The notes beneath the pieces are model-generated. The model worked only from the letters and a program-made list of their open reading frames with translations, did no database searches and was not told the DNA's origin. From an uncultured Allobosea sp. (GTDB taxonomy: Bacteria; Pseudomonadota; Alphaproteobacteria; Rhizobiales; Beijerinckiaceae), in contig NZ_CAMFJF010000012.1 in assembly GCF_945956895.1 (NCBI RefSeq), positions 1 to 64,000 on the forward strand: a stretch of 64,000 nt of DNA, read 5' to 3'. Within the stretch, counting starts at the first letter, position 1, and each line of letters opens with the position of its first letter. This document shows positions 9,037-19,407 of this stretch, piece by piece. The translations under genes were made by a program, and so were the position numbers.

Positions 9037-10482
9037 ATGAACGCGCCCTTCAAGAACCTGATCGCCGGCGAATGGGCCGGCGGCGCCAACGCCTCGCGCA
9101 ACATCAATCCCTCCAACACCAATGACGTGGTGGGCGAGTACGTCCAGGGCTCGGTCGAGGACCTGAACAACGCCGTCGCCGCCGCCAAGGCAGCCTTTCC
9201 GGCCTGGAGCCGCTCCACCCCGCAGGAGCGCTACGACATCCTGAAGAAGGCCTCCGACGAGATCCTCGCCCGCAAGGACGAGCTCGGCCGCCTGCTCTCG
9301 CGCGAGGAGGGCAAGACCCTTGGAGAGGGCATCGGCGAGGCGACCCGCGCCGGCCAGGTCTTCGCCTTCTTCGCCGGCGAGTGCCTGCGCCTCGGCGGCG
9401 AGATGGTCCCGTCCGTGCGCCCGGGCGTCGGCGTCGAGATCACCCGCGAGGCGGTCGGCATCGTCGGCATGATCACGCCCTGGAACTTCCCGATCGCGAT
9501 CCCCGCCTGGAAAATCGCGCCAGCGCTCGCCTGGGGCAATTGCGTCGTCCTGAAGCCGGCCGATCTCGTGCCGGGTTCGGCCTGGGCGCTGGTCGACATC
9601 CTCCAGCGCGCCGGCTTGCCCAAGGGCGCGCTCAATCTCGTCATGGGCCGTGGCTCGGTCGTCGGTCAGGCGCTGCTGGAGCACAAGGACGTCGCGGCGA
9701 TCTCCTTCACCGGCTCGGTCGGCACCGGCCGCAAGGTCGCGGCCGCCTGCATCGCCGGCAGCCCGATGAAGAAGGTCCAGCTCGAGATGGGCGGCAAGAA
9801 CCCGCTCGTCGTACTCGATGACGCCGATCTGAAGGTCGCCGTCGAGGTTGCGGTCAACGGCGCCTTCTTCTCGACCGGCCAGCGCTGCACGGCCTCCTCG
9901 CGCCTGATCGTTCAGGCCGGCATCCACGACAAGTTCGTCGAGGCCTGCATCGAGCGCCTGAAGGGCGTCGTCGTCGACGATGCGCTGAAGGCCGGCACCC
10001 ATATCGGCCCGGTCGTCGACCAGAGCCAGCTCGACCAGGACCTGAAATACATCCAGATCGCCAAGGACGAGGGCGGCAAGCTGGTCTTCGGCGGCGAGCT
10101 GCTGAAGCGCGATACCCCCGGCTTCTATCTTGCGCCTGCGCTCTTCACCGAGACCACCAATTCAATGCGCATCTCGCGCGAGGAAGTCTTCGGCCCGGTC
10201 GCAAACATCGTCCGCGTCAAGGACTATGACGAGGCTCTCGCCGTCGCCAACGACACCGAGTTCGGCCTGTCCTCGGGCATCTGCACGACCTCGCTGAAGC
10301 ATGCGACGCATTTCAAGCGCAACAGCGAGGCCGGCATGGTGATGGTCAACCTGCCGACCGCGGGCGTCGACTATCACGTCCCTTTCGGCGGCCGGAAGGG
10401 CTCCAGCTACGGCCCGCGCGAGCAGGGCGCCTACGCCAAGGAGTTCTACACCACGGTCAAGACGGCCTACACACTGGCCTGA
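9037..10482 (+). CDS. NAD(P)-dependent aldehyde dehydrogenase, 2,5-dioxovalerate dehydrogenase-like
   Basis: An aldehyde dehydrogenase of 481 residues. Visible motifs are the cofactor and general-acid regions ITPWNFPIAIPAWK and FTGSVGTGRK, the catalytic Glu in LEMGGKNP and the nucleophile Cys in FSTGQRCTASSR. The C-terminal FGGRKGSSYGPREQG and YHVPFG resemble alpha-ketoglutaric semialdehyde (2,5-dioxovalerate) dehydrogenases of sugar-acid breakdown; other semialdehydes are possible. ATG start with GGGAG. It is monocistronic and ends in a palindromic repeat. Confidence 0.88.
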   Translation: MNAPFKNLIAGEWAGGANASRNINPSNTNDVVGEYVQGSVEDLNNAVAAAKAAFPAWSRSTPQERYDILKKASDEILARKDELGRLLSREEGKTLGEGIGEATRAGQVFAFFAGECLRLGGEMVPSVRPGVGVEITREAVGIVGMITPWNFPIAIPAWKIAPALAWGNCVVLKPADLVPGSAWALVDILQRAGLPKGALNLVMGRGSVVGQALLEHKDVAAISFTGSVGTGRKVAAACIAGSPMKKVQLEMGGKNPLVVLDDADLKVAVEVAVNGAFFSTGQRCTASSRLIVQAGIHDKFVEACIERLKGVVVDDALKAGTHIGPVVDQSQLDQDLKYIQIAKDEGGKLVFGGELLKRDTPGFYLAPALFTETTNSMRISREEVFGPVANIVRVKDYDEALAVANDTEFGLSSGICTTSLKHATHFKRNSEAGMVMVNLPTAGVDYHVPFGGRKGSSYGPREQGAYAKEFYTTVKTAYTLA

Positions 10483-10490
10483 GTCCTCGA

Positions 10491-10580
10491 CCGTCATTGC
10501 GAGCGTAGCGAAGCAATTCAGGGGAGGCAGAGCTCCACGTCCCCTGGATTGCTTCGTCGCTTTGCTCCTCGCAATGACGG
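10491..10580. repeat. Palindromic intergenic repeat, family A copy 1
   Basis: A 90-bp near-palindrome with arms CCGTCATTGCGAG and CTCGCAATGACGG and inner arms around GCGAAGCAATTCAGGGG / CCCCTGGATTGCTTCG. A second copy is at 23151-23250. It lies between the convergent aldehyde dehydrogenase and transglutaminase genes, so it could serve as a terminator. Confidence 0.9.
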
Positions 10581-10601
10581 TTCAGGTTGGCAAAAGCGCC
10601 T

Positions 10602-11480
10602 TCAACCCACCGGAACCACGTCCACGGCGACGCCGACCTTCTGCGTGCCCGGCCCGATCACCACGCCGTCGAGCGGGGCGACATCGGCATAGTCGCGGCC
10701 GAAGGCGGTGACGATATGGTCGTCCGCGACGATCAGGTCGTTGGTCGGGTCGAGCCCGACCCAGCCGATCTCCGGCCCGCACCACAGCATCGCCCAGGCA
10801 TGGCTGGCATCGGCGCCTTCGAGCCGCTTCTGGCCCGGCGGCGGGATGGTGCGGATATAGCCGGAGACATAGGCAGCCGGCAGCCCGAGGCCCCTGAGGC
10901 CAGCGATCATGATATGCGCGAAATCCTGGCAGACGCCGTGGCGCTGGGCGAAGGCCTCGGCCAGCGGCGTCGTCACCTCCGTCGCCTCGGGATCGTAGAC
11001 GAAATCACGCCTGATCCGGGCCATCAGGTCGCAAGCCGCCTCCAGCACCGGCCGGCCGGCATCGAAGCTCGACCGCGCGTAATCGATCACCGCAGGGACA
11101 TGCGGCACGAGCCGGCTGGGATAGAGGTGATGCGCCGGCGAATCCGGCGCGAGACTCCGGGAACCGAGGGCCAGCGCCGCGACATCCTCCCAGTTCCGCG
11201 TCAGTCCGGCATGGGGCGGCGGCGGCCGGTCGACCTCGATCCGCGCCCGCATCTCGAGCTTGAGCTCGCGATGCGGCTTGGTGAGGGTGATCGTAGTCAT
11301 GCGGTTGCCGAAGAAGCAGATGCCGTCATTGCGCTCGGCCGGGCGCGGCGTGATCAGCAATTCGCTCTTGAGCACGCCCTGGCCGCCGCCGTCGCGCGGC
11401 AAAAGCCGCAGGATGCAGCGGGAAAAGGGCACCGGCCGGCTATAGCCGTAGGTGGTGAGGTGGCGCAGCTCGTAGATCAC
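10602..11480 (-). CDS. Transglutaminase-like cysteine peptidase of the ATP-grasp/alpha-E operon
   Basis: A 292-residue protein with an N-terminal Bact_transglu_N-type beta domain (1-90) and a transglutaminase core (about 140-250). The triad is complete: Cys184 (HGVCQDFAH), His227 (SHAWAM), Asp244 (GLDPTND). Such enzymes cleave or form amide bonds. It starts at GTG overlapping the stop of the upstream ATP-grasp gene (GTGA), last of three overlapping genes. In this conserved gene set it probably removes or transfers the group that the ATP-grasp enzyme attaches; the substrate is unknown. Confidence 0.9.
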   Translation of the reverse strand: MIYELRHLTTYGYSRPVPFSRCILRLLPRDGGGQGVLKSELLITPRPAERNDGICFFGNRMTTITLTKPHRELKLEMRARIEVDRPPPPHAGLTRNWEDVAALALGSRSLAPDSPAHHLYPSRLVPHVPAVIDYARSSFDAGRPVLEAACDLMARIRRDFVYDPEATEVTTPLAEAFAQRHGVCQDFAHIMIAGLRGLGLPAAYVSGYIRTIPPPGQKRLEGADASHAWAMLWCGPEIGWVGLDPTNDLIVADDHIVTAFGRDYADVAPLDGVVIGPGTQKVGVAVDVVPVG

Positions 11481-13999
11481 GCGATACCCGTCATCCGCGA
11501 GCTTTCGGGGCCGCTATTCTGCAGGAAGTAGCGGTCTGCGATCGCACCCGAGAGCCCCATCAGCAACTGCTCGAACAGGAGGATGCTGGTCCGGTCGAGC
11601 CGGCTCGCCTCCATCGTCCGGCAATCGGCCGCGAGCCGCAGCACCAGCCGGCGTGGCGCCTCCAGCATGCCGTCATCGGCGAGCGTCGGCAGGTCGGCGA
11701 TCTCGGTGTCGAGACGCTCGACCTGGAAGGCGACGGAGCGTGGGTTGTAGGGGTCGAGCATGACGAGATCGAGCACCGGCTGCAGGCTCGCGCCGAGCAG
11801 GTAGCGCGAGCGATAGGTGATCTGCGAATCCGTCAGGTCGAGCAAGGCGTCCAGTGTGTCGCCGGAGGCGTTGCTGTCGGCGAATTGCCGGGCGAAGCGG
11901 CAGGTCGCGATGCCGCGTTCCAGCCGCCGGCCGATATCGAGGAAGCGCCAGCCATTGCCGCGCACCATGTTCTCCTGGCCGAGGCCGGAAAAGGCGGCGA
12001 GCGATTTCAGTGCCCGGTCGGCGATCTCATAGGCTTCGCCCTCGCTCGGCTTGCGGCCTTCCTCGGGGTCGAGCTGGTGCTGCAGGTCGCTGAACAGCCG
12101 CCAGGCATCGACCGAAAGGCGCTCGCGGATGACAGAAGCGGTGCGCCGAGCTTCACGGAGCGACGCAGCGGCGGAGCCATAATCGTCGAGGCTGTAGAGC
12201 GCGGCATAGGCCTGTGCGGCCGGCGTCCGCTTCTCCTGTCCGCCGGGGGCGGCGCCCCAGGCGACGAGCATGCCGGCGAGCTGGCGCACGGTGTCGTTGC
12301 GCCCGGGCGCCGGATCCGGGTCGATCAGGCGGCCGAGCAGGGCACGTACCAGGCGCAGGATCGCCTCGCCGCGCTCCAGATAGCGCCCGAGCCAGAACAG
12401 GTTGTCGGCCGCCCGGCTCGGCAGCGTGCCGGTGACGCGGCGGATGCTGATGCGGTCCGGCGTCGGCAGCAGGCTGACCTGCGCGACCGGCTCCTCCGAG
12501 GTGACCCAGACATCGCTGGAGCGCACGCCGTTGCGCATGCTGACCGCCCGCGCATCGGGCTCGTCGGAGATGCGGCAGAAGCCGCCGGGCATCACCTTCC
12601 AGCCATCCGGCGTCGCGGCCGCGAAGACGCGCAGCGTCATCGGATGGGGTTCGAGCCGGCCGTTCTGGAAGACCGGCGTGGTCGAGAGCCTGACGACCTC
12701 CTGCCCGACATAGTCCATGCCGCGTGCCTCGATGTGTTCCCGCAGGGCCGAGCGCTCGGCCTCGGGCAATTCCGCGGCAACAACCTGCATCTTGTCGATG
12801 CCATTGCCGGCGCCACGAAAAGCCGGCGCGATGCTCATCTCGCCGAGCCGGTCGAGCACGACCTGCCGCTCCCGCGGCTGGCCGCACCACCAGGTCGCGA
12901 TATTCGGCAGGATCAGGTCCTGTCCGAGCAATTGCCGGGCAAGCGCCGGCAGGAAGCCCATCAGGGCGCGTGCCTCGACGACGCCGGAGCCGAGCCCGTT
13001 GGCGACATGGACTTGCCCCTGCCGGACGGCCTCGACCAAACCGGCGACGCCGAGGGCCGAGCCGGAATTGAGTTCCAGCGGATCGGCGAAATCGCCGTCG
13101 ATGCGACGCCAGATCACATCGGCGCGCTTCAGGCCGGCGATGGTGCGGACATGCACCCGGCCGTCGCGCATCAGCAGGTCGCCGCCCTCCACCAGCAGGA
13201 AGCCCAGATAGCGCGCGAGATAGGCTTGCTCGAAATAGCTTTCGTTGAGCGGGCCGGGCGTCAGCAACGCGATGCGCGGTTCGGCCCGCTTCGAGCGCGC
13301 GACCAGTCCGGCCCGGAAGCTCTGGAAGAAGGCGGCCAGCCGCTCGATGTTCATGTTGCGGAACATGTCGGGGAAGGCACGCGCCAGCGCCAGCCGGTTC
13401 TCCAGCGCGTAGCCGGTGCCGGATGGCGCCTGCGTCCGGTCCTGCAGCACCCACCAGCGCCCGTCCGGGCCGCGGCCGAGATCGGCGGCATAAAGCTGCA
13501 ACGTCCCGCCGCCCGCAATGCCATGCAGCGGGCGCAGGTAATCGGGGCTGCCGGTGACGACGGCCGCCGGCAGGTGGCCCTCCGCGATCAGCTCGCCGGG
13601 CCCGTAGATATCGTCCAGCACGGTCGAGAGCAGTTCGGCGCGCTGCGTCACGCCCGCCGCGATCGCCCGCCATTCCGCCTCGGGAATGACGAGGGGGACA
13701 TGCGAGAGCGGCCAGGCCCGTTCGCCGACGCCGGGGTCGCGCTCGTCGATATCGCCATGGACGCGATAGGAGACACCGGTATCGCGGACATGCCGGTCGG
13801 CCAGCCCGAAGCGCTGCGTCAACTCCGAGGGCGACAGCGCACACCATCCCGACAGGAAGGGCTCCCAATGCGGGCGCACATTCCCATTCTCATCGATGAA
13901 CTCGTCGAAGACGCCCGGCAATGGGCGATAGCCGGCGAGCAGCGATGCGCGCCGCTCGGCCCTGCTGCGTCCCGATCGGATGCGGCCCTGCACCGGCAT
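11477..13999 (-). CDS. Circularly permuted ATP-grasp / alpha-E fusion protein
   Basis: A fusion of two proteins often encoded separately. The N-terminal ~470 residues match the circularly permuted ATP-grasp family (COG2308), e.g. LPNIATWWCGQPRERQ and the LQDRTQAPSGTGYALENR region; the C-terminal part, from about residue 520 (NLFWLGRYLERGEAILR), is the all-helical alpha-E domain (COG2307). ATP-grasp enzymes of this type are predicted peptide or amide ligases. It is the middle gene of the operon: the frame starts by a TTG overlapping the upstream stop, with an ATG at 13999 given here as start. The ligation substrate is unknown. Confidence 0.9.
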   Translation of the reverse strand: MPVQGRIRSGRSRAERRASLLAGYRPLPGVFDEFIDENGNVRPHWEPFLSGWCALSPSELTQRFGLADRHVRDTGVSYRVHGDIDERDPGVGERAWPLSHVPLVIPEAEWRAIAAGVTQRAELLSTVLDDIYGPGELIAEGHLPAAVVTGSPDYLRPLHGIAGGGTLQLYAADLGRGPDGRWWVLQDRTQAPSGTGYALENRLALARAFPDMFRNMNIERLAAFFQSFRAGLVARSKRAEPRIALLTPGPLNESYFEQAYLARYLGFLLVEGGDLLMRDGRVHVRTIAGLKRADVIWRRIDGDFADPLELNSGSALGVAGLVEAVRQGQVHVANGLGSGVVEARALMGFLPALARQLLGQDLILPNIATWWCGQPRERQVVLDRLGEMSIAPAFRGAGNGIDKMQVVAAELPEAERSALREHIEARGMDYVGQEVVRLSTTPVFQNGRLEPHPMTLRVFAAATPDGWKVMPGGFCRISDEPDARAVSMRNGVRSSDVWVTSEEPVAQVSLLPTPDRISIRRVTGTLPSRAADNLFWLGRYLERGEAILRLVRALLGRLIDPDPAPGRNDTVRQLAGMLVAWGAAPGGQEKRTPAAQAYAALYSLDDYGSAAASLREARRTASVIRERLSVDAWRLFSDLQHQLDPEEGRKPSEGEAYEIADRALKSLAAFSGLGQENMVRGNGWRFLDIGRRLERGIATCRFARQFADSNASGDTLDALLDLTDSQITYRSRYLLGASLQPVLDLVMLDPYNPRSVAFQVERLDTEIADLPTLADDGMLEAPRRLVLRLAADCRTMEASRLDRTSILLFEQLLMGLSGAIADRYFLQNSGPESSRMTGIA

Positions 14000-14007
14000 T
14001 CTTCGCG

Positions 14008-17000
14008 TCAAATCCCTGTCGGGCGCCTCAGATCCAGCGTGAGCGGGAATTCGGCGCTGCGTTCCTCCGGCGGAATCGCCAGAGGCCCGGGACTATGACC
14101 GATCGCCTCGAAACGCGCGAGCCGTCTTGCCTCCGCCTCGTAGGAATTGACCGGGGGAGTCTCGTAATTGCGCCCCCCGGGATGGGCGACATGATAGACG
14201 CAACCGCCGAGCGAGCGGCCGGACCAGAGATCGACGATATCGAAGGTCAGGGGCGCATGGACAGGGATCGTCGGGTGCAGGCCCGAGGCCGGCTGCCAGG
14301 CTTTGAAGCGCACCGCTGCGACCGCCTCGCCGGACGTGCCGGTCGCGGTCATCGGTAGGCGGCGGCCATTGCAGGTGACGAGATGGCGGCCCGGCACCAG
14401 CCCGGTCACCTTGACCTGCAAGCGCTCGATCGAGGAATCGACATAGCGCACGGTGCCGCCGATCGCGCCTTCCTCGCCCATGACATGCCAGGGTTCGAGC
14501 GCCTGCCGGATCTCGATTTCCACGCCGCCATGCGTGACCTTCCCGAAGAAGGGGAAGCGGAACTCGGCCTGCGCTTCGAACCAGACCGGATCGAAGGCAT
14601 AGCCGGCGCGCTGGAGGTCGCCGAGCACTTGCCTGAAATCCTGCCAGACCATCTCCGGCAGCATGAAGCGGTCATGCAGGGCGGTGCCCCACCGGACGAG
14701 CTTGCCGTCCAGCGGCTCGCGCCAGAACCAGGCGATCAGCGCCCGCAGCAGCAATTGCTGGGCGAGCGACATCCGCGCATCCGGCGGCATCTCGAAGCCG
14801 CGGAACTCGACGAGCCCGAGCCGGCCCGTCGGTCCGTCCGGCGAATAGAGCTTGTCGATGCAGATCTCGGCGCGGTGCGTGTTGCCGGAAACGTCGACCA
14901 GAAGGTTGCGGAACAGCCGGTCGACCAGCCAGAGCGGGATTGGCGCCTCGCCGGGTTTCGGCACCTGCGCCAGCGCGATCTCCAGCTCGTAGAGCTGATC
15001 CTGCCGGGCCTCGTCGATGCGCGGCGCCTGGCTGGTCGGTCCGATGAACAGGCCGGAGAACAGGTAGGACAGCGACGGGTGCCGGTTCCAGTAGAGGATG
15101 ATGCTCTTCAAGAGGTCCGGCCGGCGCAGGAAGGGCGAGTCGGCCGGGGTCACGCCGCCGAGCACAACATGATTGCCGCCGCCGGTCCCGGTATGGCGGC
15201 CGTCGACCATGAATTTCTCGGCGCAAAGCCGCGCCAGCCGCGCCTCCTCGTAGACGCCTTGCGTGATCGCAGCCGCCTCGCGCCAGTCCGTCGCCGGGTG
15301 GATATTGACCTCGATCACGCCGGGATCGGGCGTGACCTTGATCACGTCGAGCCGCGGGTCGAAGGGCGGCGCATAGCCCTCGATATGCACGGGCTGGCCG
15401 AGCTCCTCCGCCACGGTTTCGACTGAGGCGACGAGATCGAGATAATCCTCCAATCGTTCGACCGGCGGCAGGAAGACGCAGAGCACATTGTCGCGGATTT
15501 CGAGGCTGAGCGCGGTGCGGACATGATCGCCGCCGATCTCCTGCTCGCGCCGGTCCTGGACCGGCCCCAATGCGGCGGATGCCCCGATGCTCATCTGCGC
15601 CGGGCCGGGCCGCTCCTCCGTCGAGGCCGGCTCGGCCGGACGCGCTTCGGGATGATCGGTCCAGCTCGCTCCGGCCGGCCCGGCAGCCGCCAAAGGCGGG
15701 CGCGGCTCCATCGGGTCCTGCGGATGGATATGCGGATATTCGGCCTTGGGCACGACCGGCAGCGAACCCAGCGGCAAGCGGTAGCCGACCGGCGAGTCGC
15801 CCGGCACGAGGAAGAGCTTGCCGCGGCGTAGCTTCCATTTCTCCGAGCGCCAGCGGCGGTCGCTCGCACCGGCCTGCCAGCGCTGCACCGGGATGACATA
15901 GCCGCGCGGATTGCCAAGGCCGAGCTCGAAGACGCGCGCCATCCGCGAGCGCTCCTCCGGGTCGGAGAGGCGCGAATCGAGCGGGTCGACATTGTCGGGA
16001 AGCTGCGCTTCCTTGAGCAGCCAGACGCCGGTATCCTCATAGGCCGGCACGACATAATCGGCGCCGAGCCCGAGCTTTTTGGAGAGTCCCTGCGCCAAGG
16101 CCTCGGCGTCGCGGATGGTGGCGCTGATCTCCAGTTCGCGATCGCCGCCGGTCCGGGCCTCCGGCTCGCGGGCGATGAGATCGGCATTGCGCCAGATCGG
16201 TTCGCCGTCGCGGCGCCAGTACAGGGCGAAGGCCCAGCGCGGCAGGGTTTCGCCCGGATACCATTTGCCCTGGCCGTAATGCAGCATCCCGCCCGGCGCG
16301 AAGCGCTGGCGCAGCCGCCGGATCAGCGTGTCGGCGCGCTGGCGCTTGGTCGGGCCGACCGCGGCGATATTCCATTCCGCGCCGGTCTGGTCGTCGATCG
16401 AGACGAAGGTCGGCTCGCCGCCCATGGTGAGGCGGACATCCTGCGCCTTGAGATCGGCCTCGACCTTGTCGCCGAGGGCATCGAGCTCGGCCCAGGAGGC
16501 ATCGGAGAAGGGCAGGGTGATGCGCGGCACCTCATGCACGCGCGTCACGCTCATCTGGAAGTCGAAATTCGTCTCGGCATAGCTCGCGACGCCCGAGACC
16601 GGCGCGGCCGAGCGATAATGCGCCGTCGCCGCCAGCGGCAGATGGCCCTCGCCGGTGAGAAGGCCCGAGGTCGGATCGAGCCCGACCCAGCCGGCGCCGG
16701 GGATGTAGACCTCGGCCCAGGCATGCAGGTCGGTGAAGTCCTTGTCGGTCCCGCGCGGGCCTTCGAGCGGATCGATATCAGCCTTCATCTGGATCAGGTA
16801 GCCGGAGACGAAGCGCGCGGCGAGGCCGAGATGCCGGAGCGCCTGGACCAGGAGCCAGCTCGTGTCGCGGCAGGAGCCCGAGCCGATCGACAGCGTATGC
16901 TCCGGCCCCTGCACGCCGGGCTCCATGCGGATGCCATAGGCGATGCGCTGCTGCAGCCGTGCGTTGAGGTCGACGATGAAGGTGACGGTGTTCAGCGGCT

Positions 17001-17409
17001 CGCGCGGCAGCTCGGCGAGAAAGGCCGACAGTAGCGGCCCGGCTGGCTCCTTCACCAGATAGGGCGCGAGCTCCTCGATCTGCTCGGGGGTATAGGCGAA
17101 GGGGAAGGTCTCGGCCTGTGTCTCCACGAAGAAGTCGAAGGGGTTGATGATCGACAATTCGGTGACGACGTCGACCTCGATCCGGAATTCCATGACGGGT
17201 TCGGGGAAGACGTAGCGCGCCAGCCAGTTGCCGGCCGGATCCTGCTGCCAGTTCACGAAATGCTGCGCCGGCGTCACCTTCAGCGAGTAGCTCTCGATTC
17301 CGGCCCGGCAATGCGGCGCCGGCCGCAGGCGCACGATCTGCGGCCCGAGCGTGACCGGCCGGTCGTAGCGATAATGCGTGACGTGGTTCAGTGCGGCGAT
17401 GATGGCCAA
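14008..17409 (-). CDS. Transglutaminase / DUF2126 protein
   Basis: A large 1133-residue protein. Residues 1-300 are a transglutaminase with a complete triad Cys180 ([10 protein letters not shown]), His229 (DLHAWAEVY) and Asp245 (GLDPTSG). From about 300 to the end is the DUF2126 region (COG4196), with [14 protein letters not shown] at its start and [13 protein letters not shown] in the middle, reminiscent of glutamine-synthetase-like ligases. The TTG start has a strong AGGGGG site seven bases upstream. It is the first gene of the three-gene operon, whose ends overlap by 4 bp. No signal peptide is seen, so it is cytoplasmic. Confidence 0.92.
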   Translation of the reverse strand: MAIIAALNHVTHYRYDRPVTLGPQIVRLRPAPHCRAGIESYSLKVTPAQHFVNWQQDPAGNWLARYVFPEPVMEFRIEVDVVTELSIINPFDFFVETQAETFPFAYTPEQIEELAPYLVKEPAGPLLSAFLAELPREPLNTVTFIVDLNARLQQRIAYGIRMEPGVQGPEHTLSIGSGSCRDTSWLLVQALRHLGLAARFVSGYLIQMKADIDPLEGPRGTDKDFTDLHAWAEVYIPGAGWVGLDPTSGLLTGEGHLPLAATAHYRSAAPVSGVASYAETNFDFQMSVTRVHEVPRITLPFSDASWAELDALGDKVEADLKAQDVRLTMGGEPTFVSIDDQTGAEWNIAAVGPTKRQRADTLIRRLRQRFAPGGMLHYGQGKWYPGETLPRWAFALYWRRDGEPIWRNADLIAREPEARTGGDRELEISATIRDAEALAQGLSKKLGLGADYVVPAYEDTGVWLLKEAQLPDNVDPLDSRLSDPEERSRMARVFELGLGNPRGYVIPVQRWQAGASDRRWRSEKWKLRRGKLFLVPGDSPVGYRLPLGSLPVVPKAEYPHIHPQDPMEPRPPLAAAGPAGASWTDHPEARPAEPASTEERPGPAQMSIGASAALGPVQDRREQEIGGDHVRTALSLEIRDNVLCVFLPPVERLEDYLDLVASVETVAEELGQPVHIEGYAPPFDPRLDVIKVTPDPGVIEVNIHPATDWREAAAITQGVYEEARLARLCAEKFMVDGRHTGTGGGNHVVLGGVTPADSPFLRRPDLLKSIILYWNRHPSLSYLFSGLFIGPTSQAPRIDEARQDQLYELEIALAQVPKPGEAPIPLWLVDRLFRNLLVDVSGNTHRAEICIDKLYSPDGPTGRLGLVEFRGFEMPPDARMSLAQQLLLRALIAWFWREPLDGKLVRWGTALHDRFMLPEMVWQDFRQVLGDLQRAGYAFDPVWFEAQAEFRFPFFGKVTHGGVEIEIRQALEPWHVMGEEGAIGGTVRYVDSSIERLQVKVTGLVPGRHLVTCNGRRLPMTATGTSGEAVAAVRFKAWQPASGLHPTIPVHAPLTFDIVDLWSGRSLGGCVYHVAHPGGRNYETPPVNSYEAEARRLARFEAIGHSPGPLAIPPEERSAEFPLTLDLRRPTGI

Positions 17410-17654
17410 GCTTCGCCCCCTAGTCCGCAGCGGTAACCGCCTGCAACGTCAGGTTAGCGGCGCGGCCGGCATGCGCAAGGCGCCGTTATGGTCTCAATGG
17501 CGCCGGGAAGAGGCTCGCTGCTCAAGAGATGTGCAAAATGCCTTGCTCCGCCCGCTCCATCGCCGTTGGTCGACTGGACAGCCAAGGCCGAGTGGTTGCA
17601 GATAGCGCCCAACGGGCGGCTAGCGCCCGCGAAACACGAACGATGGGGAAATCG

Positions 17655-19247
17655 ATGCGTCACGTAGCCAAGTTGATGGCGGTTTCGGCCTTTGCGGCCC
17701 TGATGTCGAGCACCGCCGCCTTCGCGCAGACGCCGAAGGACACGGTCGTGATGGCCAAGCAGATCGACGATATCATCACGCTCGATCCGGCCGAGGCCTT
17801 CGAGTTTTCCGGCGTCGAGGTCGGCGCGAACGTCTACGACAAGCTGATCAACGTCGATATCGCGAACAACAACGCGCTGGTCCCGGATCTCGCTGAGAGC
17901 TGGAGCGTCGGCCCCGACGGCCTGACCTACACCTTCAAGCTGCGCAAGGGCGTCAAGTTCCACTCCGGCAACCCGGTGACGGCGGCCGACGTGGTCTATT
18001 CCTTCCAGCGCGCCGTCACCCTCAACAAGTCGCCCGGCTTCATCCTGCGCCAGTTCGGCTTCGTCGCCGAGAACGTGCTCGACAAGGTCAAGGCGGTCGA
18101 CGAGAACACCGTCCAGATCACCGTCTCGAAGCCCTACGCCCCGACCTTCTTCTATAACTGCCTGACCTCCGGTGTCGCTGCGATCGTCGACTCGAAGCTG
18201 GTCAAGGCCAATGAGAAGGACGGCGACTGGGGCAATGGCTGGCTGAAGCTGAACTCGGCCGGCTCCGGCGCCTACAAGGTCCGCAGCTACCGTCCGAACG
18301 AGCAGTACACGCTCGAGGCCAACGAGGCCTGGTACAAGGGTGCGCCGAAGAGCAAGCGTATCGTCGTGCGCCATGTCGCCGAGCCGGCCTCGCAGCGCCT
18401 CCTCGTCGAAAAGGGTGACGTCGACATCGCCCGCAACCTCTCCAAGGACCAGCTTGAGGCCGTCAAGAAAAACGACGCGATCAAGATCGTCCAGGGCGAC
18501 AAGGGCTACATCCTCTATCTCGGCCTGAACCAGAAGAACCCGAACCTCGCGAAGCCCGAGGTCCGCGAGGCGCTGAAGCTCCTGGTCGATTACGGCTCGA
18601 TCGAGAAGAACATCCTCGAGGGCACCTACAAGCACCATGAGTCGTTCCTGCCGCAAGGCTTCCTCGGCGCGATCTCGGACAAGCCCTACCAGCTCAACGT
18701 CGCCAAGGCGAAGGAGCTGCTCGCCAAGGCCGGCCTCAGCAACGGCTTCACCGTGACCATGGACACCCGCTCGATCTCCCCGATCACGGACATAGCGCAG
18801 GCGATCCAGGCGACCTGGGCTCAGGCCGGCGTCAAGCTGGAGATCATCCCCGGCGACGGCAAGCAGACCCTGACCAAGTACCGCGCCCGCACCCACGACA
18901 TCTATATCGGCCAGTGGGGCCCGGACTATCTCGACCCGCACACCAATGCCGAGACCTTCGCCATCAACGAGGACAATGGCGAGGAGGCGAAGTCGAAGAC
19001 GCTGGCCTGGCGCAATGCCTGGAACATCCCGGACATGACCAAGGTCACCCAGAGCGCCGTGCTGGAATCCGACGCCAACAAGCGCAAGACCACTTATGAG
19101 GCTCTGCAGCGCGAGCACCAGAAGGTCTCGCCCTTCGTCATCATGTTCCAGCAGATCGAGGTCTCGGCCGAGCACAAGAACGTGAACGGCTGGGTCATCG
19201 GACCGAGCTCCGACACCAACCGCTACGCCACCATCGTCAAGAACTGA
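17655..19247 (+). CDS. Peptide/nickel-type ABC transporter substrate-binding protein
   Basis: A periplasmic solute receptor (SBP family 5, DppA/OppA-like) of about 530 residues. The signal peptide MRHVAKLMAVSAFAALMSSTAAFAQ is followed by the mature domain with LDPAEAFEFSGVEVGANVYDKL and DLAESWSVGPDGLTYTFKLRKGVKFHSG (cited only in part here). The second ATG (17655) has the GGGGA site; the first, at 17643, is possible. It heads a five-gene importer. The substrate is probably a di- or oligopeptide, unproven. The 245-bp upstream gap against the divergent DUF2126 gene should contain its promoter. Confidence 0.9.
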   Translation: MRHVAKLMAVSAFAALMSSTAAFAQTPKDTVVMAKQIDDIITLDPAEAFEFSGVEVGANVYDKLINVDIANNNALVPDLAESWSVGPDGLTYTFKLRKGVKFHSGNPVTAADVVYSFQRAVTLNKSPGFILRQFGFVAENVLDKVKAVDENTVQITVSKPYAPTFFYNCLTSGVAAIVDSKLVKANEKDGDWGNGWLKLNSAGSGAYKVRSYRPNEQYTLEANEAWYKGAPKSKRIVVRHVAEPASQRLLVEKGDVDIARNLSKDQLEAVKKNDAIKIVQGDKGYILYLGLNQKNPNLAKPEVREALKLLVDYGSIEKNILEGTYKHHESFLPQGFLGAISDKPYQLNVAKAKELLAKAGLSNGFTVTMDTRSISPITDIAQAIQATWAQAGVKLEIIPGDGKQTLTKYRARTHDIYIGQWGPDYLDPHTNAETFAINEDNGEEAKSKTLAWRNAWNIPDMTKVTQSAVLESDANKRKTTYEALQREHQKVSPFVIMFQQIEVSAEHKNVNGWVIGPSSDTNRYATIVKN

Positions 19248-19263
19248 GGCTTTTGCCTCAAGC

Positions 19264-19298
19264 GCCCGCCACGGCCATCAAGCCATGGCGGGCTTCCC
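19264..19298 (+). terminator. Hairpin between receptor and permease genes
   Basis: GCCCGCCA and TGGCGGGC (19264-19271, 19286-19293) pair, and the stem continues inward past one mismatch (GGC/GCC); TTCCCTTATT follows. The tail is weak, so it may be a leaky terminator or an mRNA-stabilising hairpin that favours the receptor. Confidence 0.6.
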
Positions 19299-19313
19299 TT
19301 ATTCGGACAGGCC

Positions 19314-19407
19314 GTCATTCCGGGCTTGACCCGGAATCTATCGTAGAGCGCAGCGCCTTATGATGGATTCCGGATCGGCGCCGCTATCGCGGCTTGTCCG
19401 GAATGAC
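19314..19407. repeat. Palindromic intergenic repeat, family C copy 1
   Basis: Begins GTCATTCCGGGCTTGACCC and ends CGGCTTGTCCGGAATGAC: complementary outer arms around an AT-richer centre. It lies between the receptor and permease genes of the importer. It shares the GTCATnCCGG outer arms with the copies at 29436, 33606, 44756, 46254 and 49057. Confidence 0.85.

Noticed and set aside
11885-14098. A 737-residue plus-strand frame opposite the ATP-grasp/alpha-E gene
   Set aside because: Antisense shadow; no recognised domain, and it spans the junction of two real genes.
17454-19175. A 573-residue minus-strand frame opposite the substrate-binding protein gene
   Set aside because: Antisense shadow dominated by Val, Asp and Leu; the plus frame has a signal peptide and SBP motifs.
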